From positions 62,001-126,000 of the forward strand of contig JAECRL010000009.1 of assembly GCA_016000265.1 (NCBI GenBank): a DNA stretch of 64,000 bases, read 5' to 3'. The notes under the pieces are model-generated. The model saw nothing but the letters and a program-made list of their open reading frames with translations. It ran no database searches and was not told the origin of the DNA. Both the position numbers and the translations under genes were made by a program. Shown here piece by piece: positions 60,261-64,000 of this stretch; position 1 is the stretch's first letter, and each line of letters opens with the position of its first letter. This stretch comes from Burkholderiales bacterium (GTDB taxonomy: Bacteria > Pseudomonadota > Gammaproteobacteria > Burkholderiales > Burkholderiaceae_C).

Positions 60261-60322
60261 CGTTTCACATTGTTCCACGTTTCAAGCAGATCGTTCCATT
60301 TTTGAAACAACGGACTGAAACG
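60261..60322. promoter_or_regulatory. Nested inverted repeats, probable PrpR binding region
   Basis: GTTTCA (60262-60267) pairs with TGAAAC (60316-60321), and inside it GTTTCAA (60279-60285) pairs with TTGAAAC (60302-60308). GTTCCA also repeats directly at 60272 and 60293, 21 bases apart, two helical turns. It lies 95-156 bases upstream of the sigma-54 box, the usual place for an enhancer. Confidence 0.65.
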
Positions 60323-60364
60323 CCGGACCGAACCCGGCCTGCCGCTCGCCAGGCACCCCAATGA

Positions 60365-60377
60365 AATCAAACACTTA
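60365..60377 (+). promoter_or_regulatory. IHF-consensus site
   Basis: AATCAAACACTTA matches the consensus WATCAANNNNTTR at every defined position. It lies between the enhancer repeats and the -24/-12 promoter, where DNA bending is needed for sigma-54 activation. Confidence 0.6.
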
Positions 60378-60416
60378 CCCCTTGCCACCCACCCCCTGGG
60401 GCGGCCATGATGCCGC

Positions 60417-60432
60417 TGGCACACCCGTTGCG
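60417..60432 (+). promoter_or_regulatory. Sigma-54 promoter of prpB
   Basis: TGGCAC, 5 bases, TTGC matches the -24/-12 consensus exactly in the invariant GG and GC. Predicted start near 60443, about 42 bases before the prpB ATG at 60485. Confidence 0.75.
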
Positions 60433-60484
60433 CTGTCTGGGTGAACCGAACCTTTTCAACGGACCATCCACCCGGAGACCCGAC

Positions 60485-61369
60485 ATGGCCCAACTCTCGC
60501 CCGGCGCTCGCTTTCGCCAAGCCCTGAAGGAAGAAGCCCCCCTGCAAGTCATGGGCACCATCAACGCCAACCACGCGCTGCTTGCCAAACGCGCGGGCTT
60601 CAAGGCGATCTACCTCTCGGGTGGTGGCGTGGCCGCGGGCTCGCTCGGCCTGCCTGACCTGGGCATCAGCGGACTGGAAGACGTGCTGATCGACGTGCGC
60701 CGCATCACCGACGTGTGCGACACCCCGCTGCTGGTCGACATCGACACCGGCTTCGGGCCGAGTGCCTTCAACATCGAGCGCACCGTCAAGAGCCTGATCA
60801 AGGCCGGCGCCGCGGCCTGCCACATCGAAGACCAGGTCGGCGCCAAGCGCTGCGGCCATCGTCCGGGCAAGGAAATCGTCACCACCGAAGAGATGGTCGA
60901 CCGCGTCAAGGCCGCGGCCGATGCGAAGACGGACAAGGACTTCTTCCTGATCGCCCGCACGGACGCCATCCAGGTGCACGGCGTGGATGCCGCGATCGAG
61001 CGCGCCATCGCCTGCGTGGAAGCCGGCGCCGACGGCATCTTCGCCGAGGCCGCCTACGACCTGCCCACCTACGAGAAGTTCGTGCAAGCCGTGAAGGTGC
61101 CCGTGCTGGCCAACATCACCGAATTCGGCCAGACCCCGCTGTTCAGCGTGGAAGACCTGCGCCCCACCGGCGTGGGCATGGTGCTCTACCCGCTGAGCGG
61201 CTTCCGCGCCATGAACAAGGCCGCCGAAGCTGTCTACACTGCCGTGCGACGCGATGGTCACCAGCGCAACGTCGTCGACATGATGCAGACCCGCGCCGAG
61301 CTGTACGACCGCATCAACTACCACGCCTTCGAACAGAAGCTCGACGCCCTGTTCGCCGCCAAGAAATAA
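60485..61369 (+). CDS. prpB: 2-methylisocitrate lyase
   Basis: 294 residues, isocitrate lyase/PEP mutase family. Cleaves 2-methylisocitrate to pyruvate and succinate. The catalytic loop [11 protein letters not shown] is present, with VDIDTGFG for metal binding and TEFGQTPLF later. ATG 60485 begins [14 protein letters not shown] and follows GGAGA. First gene of the prp operon, 36 bases before prpC. Confidence 0.96.
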   Translation: MAQLSPGARFRQALKEEAPLQVMGTINANHALLAKRAGFKAIYLSGGGVAAGSLGLPDLGISGLEDVLIDVRRITDVCDTPLLVDIDTGFGPSAFNIERTVKSLIKAGAAACHIEDQVGAKRCGHRPGKEIVTTEEMVDRVKAAADAKTDKDFFLIARTDAIQVHGVDAAIERAIACVEAGADGIFAEAAYDLPTYEKFVQAVKVPVLANITEFGQTPLFSVEDLRPTGVGMVLYPLSGFRAMNKAAEAVYTAVRRDGHQRNVVDMMQTRAELYDRINYHAFEQKLDALFAAKK

Positions 61370-61405
61370 ACCCGCCTGCCCTTCCCTCACCAGGAGACCC
61401 TGAAC

Positions 61406-62572
61406 ATGAGCGCCACGCCCGAAACCACGACCACCCCCGGTTTCAAGCCCAAGAAGTCCGTCGCCCTGTCCGGCACGGCAGCCGGCAACACCGCCCTGTG
61501 CACCGTGGGCCGCACCGGCAATGACCTGGCCTACCGCGGCTACGACATCCTCGACGTCGCCACCACCTGCGAGTTCGAAGAAATCGCCCACCTGCTGGTG
61601 CACGGCAAGCTGCCCACCGTGGCCGAACTGGCTGGCTACAAGGCCAAGCTGAAGTCGCTGCGCGGCCTGCCCGCTGCCCTGAAGACCGCGCTGGAGCAAC
61701 TCCCCCCCTCCAGCCACCCGATGGACGTGATGCGCACCGGCGTGTCCGTGCTGGGCTGCCTGTCGCCCGAGAAGGACGACCACAACCACCCCGGCGCCCG
61801 CGACATCGCCGACAAGCTGATGGCCTCGCTGGGCTCGATGCTGCTGTACTGGTACCACTTCAGCCACAACGGCAAGCGCATCGACGTGGAGACCGACGAC
61901 GACTCCATCGGCGGCCACTTCCTGCACCTGCTGCACGGCGCCAAGCCCCGTGACAGCTGGGTGCGCGCCATGCACACCTCGCTGATCCTGTACGCCGAGC
62001 ACGAGTTCAACGCCTCGACCTTCACCTCGCGCGTGGTGGCCGGCACGGGCTCGGACATGTTCAGCGCCATCACCGGCGGCATCGGCGCCCTGCGCGGCCC
62101 GAAGCACGGCGGCGCCAACGAAGTCGCCTTCGAGATCCAGAAGCGCTACGACAACCCGAATGAGGCCGAGGCCGACATCCGCGCCCGCGTCGAGAAAAAG
62201 GAAGTCGTGATCGGCTTCGGTCACCCCGTCTACACCGTCAGCGACCCGCGCAACGTGGTCATCAAGAAGGTGGCCGAAGACCTGTCGAAGGAAGAGAACA
62301 ACACCAAGATGTACGACATCGCCGAGCGCCTGGAATCGGTGATGTGGGAAATCAAGAAGATGTTCCCCAACCTGGACTGGTTCTCTGCCGTGAGCTATCA
62401 CATGATGGGCGTGCCCACCGCGATGTTCACCCCGCTGTTCGTGATCGCGCGCACCAGCGGCTGGTCGGCCCACGTGATCGAGCAGCGCATCGACGGCAAG
62501 ATCATCCGCCCGAGCGCCAACTACACCGGCCCTGAGGACCAGAAGTTCGTGCCCATCAAGGACCGCAAGTAA
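61406..62572 (+). CDS. prpC: 2-methylcitrate synthase
   Basis: 388 residues, citrate synthase family but shorter than GltA and without its N-terminal domain. Condenses propionyl-CoA with oxaloacetate. Catalytic segments [29 protein letters not shown] and [13 protein letters not shown]; the Pro-Val in GHPVY instead of the Arg-Val of GltA is typical of methylcitrate synthases. Confidence 0.95.
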   Translation: MSATPETTTTPGFKPKKSVALSGTAAGNTALCTVGRTGNDLAYRGYDILDVATTCEFEEIAHLLVHGKLPTVAELAGYKAKLKSLRGLPAALKTALEQLPPSSHPMDVMRTGVSVLGCLSPEKDDHNHPGARDIADKLMASLGSMLLYWYHFSHNGKRIDVETDDDSIGGHFLHLLHGAKPRDSWVRAMHTSLILYAEHEFNASTFTSRVVAGTGSDMFSAITGGIGALRGPKHGGANEVAFEIQKRYDNPNEAEADIRARVEKKEVVIGFGHPVYTVSDPRNVVIKKVAEDLSKEENNTKMYDIAERLESVMWEIKKMFPNLDWFSAVSYHMMGVPTAMFTPLFVIARTSGWSAHVIEQRIDGKIIRPSANYTGPEDQKFVPIKDRK

Positions 62573-62588
62573 TCCTCGAGCCGAGATG

Positions 62589-62632
62589 GGGCGCCACATT
62601 GCCGACGCGTGATCCGTCGTGATGTGGCGCCC
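62589..62632 (+). promoter_or_regulatory. Long hairpin between prpC and acnD
   Basis: Perfect 11-bp stem GGGCGCCACAT/ATGTGGCGCCC around a 22-base loop that contains a smaller stem CGACG/CGTCG. Only three T follow, so full termination is doubtful. It could partly stop transcription or protect the prpBC message end. Confidence 0.6.
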
Positions 62633-62701
62633 TTTGCCATGGCATTTGACCTTGCCCAGCCCAGCCCTGCTGATACCCGACCGCCCCACCGAGGCCGCCC
62701 C

Positions 62702-64000
62702 ATGAACACCGACTACCGCAAGACCTTGCCCGGCACCAGCCTGGACTACTTCGACGCCAAGCAAGCCGTGGAGGCCATCCAGGCCGGCGCCTGGGCCACC
62801 CTGCCCTACACCTCGCGCGTGCACGCCGAGAACATCGTGCGCAAGGCCGACCCGGCCATCGTGACCCGTTCGCTGACGCAGCTCATCGAGCGCAAGCGCG
62901 ACCACGACTTCCCCTGGTTCCCCGCCCGCGTGGCCTGCCACGACATCCTGGGCCAGACCGCCCTGGTGGACCTGGCCGGCCTGCGCGACGCCATCGCCAA
63001 GGAAGGCGGCGACCCCGCCAAGGTCAACCCGGTGGTGCCCGTGCAGCTGATCGTGGACCACTCGCTGGCCGTGGAGTGCGGTGGGTTCGACCCCGACGCG
63101 TTCCAGAAGAACCGCGACATCGAAGAGCGCCGCAACGAAGACCGCTTCCACTTCATCAACTGGACGAAGAAGGCCTTCGCCAACGTGGACGTGATCCCCG
63201 CGGGCAACGGCATCATGCACCAGATCAACCTGGAGAAGATGTCGCCGGTGATCCACGCCGACCAGGGCGTGGCCTACCCCGACACCTGCGTCGGCACCGA
63301 CTCGCACACCCCGCACGTGGACGCCCTCGGCGTGATCGCCATCGGCGTCGGCGGCCTGGAGGCCGAGAACGTGATGCTGGGCCGCGCCTCGTGGATGCGC
63401 CTGCCTGAAATCGTGGGCGTCAAGCTCACCGGCCAACGCCAGAGCGGCATCACCGCCACCGACGTGGTGCTGGCCCTGACCGAGTTCCTGCGCAAGAACA
63501 AGGTCGTGGGCGCCTACCTCGAGTTCCATGGCGAAGGCGCCTCGAAGCTGACGATCGGCGACCGCGCCACCATCTCGAACATGGCCCCCGAATACGGCGC
63601 CACCGCCGCCATGTTCAGCATCGACGACCAGACGCTCGAGTACCTGACCCTGACCGGCCGCTCGGCCGAACAGGTCAAGCTGGTGGAGACCTACGCCAAG
63701 GTCGCCGGCCTGTGGTCGGATTCGCTGAAGGACGCCGTCTACGAGCGCAACCTCGAGTTCGATCTGTCGAGCGTCGTGCGCAACATGGCCGGCCCCTCGA
63801 ACCCGCACGCCCGCGTGGCCACGTCTGACCTGGCCGCCAAAGGCATCGCCGGCAAGTGGGACGACGTCCCCGGCCAGATGCCCGACGGCGCCGTGATCAT
63901 CGCCGCCATCACCAGCTGCACCAACACCTCCAACCCGCGCAACGTGATCGCCGCGGCCCTGCTGGCCCGCAACGCCAACAAGCTGGGCCTGACGCGCAAG
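62702..64000 (+). CDS. acnD: Fe/S-dependent 2-methylisocitrate dehydratase, 5' part
   Basis: 433 codons visible; the gene runs past the window end (the family is about 860 residues). AcnD dehydrates 2-methylcitrate together with PrpF. Aconitase motifs seen are ACHDILGQTALVDLAGLRDA, VDHSLAVECGG, GTDSHTPHVDALGV and the first cluster Cys in ITSCTNTSNPRN; the other two ligands lie just before or beyond the edge. The start MNTDYRKTLPGTSLDYFDAK is typical of AcnD rather than AcnA. Placement after prpC supports the AcnD/PrpF version of the pathway instead of PrpD. Confidence 0.92.
   Translation, partial: MNTDYRKTLPGTSLDYFDAKQAVEAIQAGAWATLPYTSRVHAENIVRKADPAIVTRSLTQLIERKRDHDFPWFPARVACHDILGQTALVDLAGLRDAIAKEGGDPAKVNPVVPVQLIVDHSLAVECGGFDPDAFQKNRDIEERRNEDRFHFINWTKKAFANVDVIPAGNGIMHQINLEKMSPVIHADQGVAYPDTCVGTDSHTPHVDALGVIAIGVGGLEAENVMLGRASWMRLPEIVGVKLTGQRQSGITATDVVLALTEFLRKNKVVGAYLEFHGEGASKLTIGDRATISNMAPEYGATAAMFSIDDQTLEYLTLTGRSAEQVKLVETYAKVAGLWSDSLKDAVYERNLEFDLSSVVRNMAGPSNPHARVATSDLAAKGIAGKWDDVPGQMPDGAVIIAAITSCTNTSNPRNVIAAALLARNANKLGLTRK

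Noticed and set aside
60239..63808. 1189-codon minus-strand open frame
   Set aside because: Antisense of prpB, prpC and acnD; low-complexity composition and no motifs.

Overview
The window is GC-rich chromosomal DNA that looks like a betaproteobacterium of the order Burkholderiales. The evidence is gene order (fimV-truA-trpF-trpB-trpA-accD-folC-SPOR-cvpA-purF-metZ-gltX; gltA-sdhE-sdhB-sdhA-sdhD-sdhC), an exosortase B/EpsI fusion with PEP-CTERM proteins, the AcnD-type methylcitrate pathway and a UGA-frameshifted prfB. The genus cannot be fixed from the sequence. Most of the window is housekeeping metabolism with near-saturated coding density; high GC creates many long false open frames opposite real genes.

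Left edge (1-4365): an accessory island of visibly lower GC. It holds the 3' end of an IS3-family transposase, about 735 bases with a degenerate hexamer array, and a tight two-gene unit: an ABC-type AAA ATPase followed by a protein with a TOPRIM-like acidic pattern. It ends near a tRNA-Thr(CGT). This is the best candidate for an undescribed system, most plausibly anti-phage defence.

4395-25542: prfB-pepN-fbp (minus strand); an alpha/beta hydrolase divergent from a membrane GGDEF/EAL sensor; a thioesterase, a split chromate transporter and a small GNAT protein; exosortase B/EpsI with an EpsD-like PPIase and two PEP-CTERM proteins; waaA and a phosphohexomutase; a DMT transporter and a MaoC-like protein; then six tRNA genes arranged as a duplicated Ala-Glu-Asp set.

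25543-45090: a minus-strand run for tRNA charging, methionine, purine, folate, fatty-acid, tryptophan and leucine synthesis (gltX, metZ, purF, cvpA, SPOR, folC, accD, trpA/B/F, truA, fimV, asd, leuB, leuD, a 41-residue entericidin-like lipoprotein, leuC).

45267-52609: central carbon metabolism. gltA, sdhE and sdhBADC lie on the minus strand with a GntR regulator, and mdh is divergent. A perfect 16-bp palindrome lies between gntR and mdh. 52718-58284: a chemoreceptor, a CitE-like lyase, a B12-type radical SAM protein and a third PEP-CTERM protein.

58285-64000: the propionate (2-methylcitrate) locus, prpR divergent from prpB-prpC-acnD. The intergenic region shows all parts of a sigma-54 control region: nested inverted repeats, a perfect IHF-consensus site and a -24/-12 promoter. 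acnD runs off the window end.
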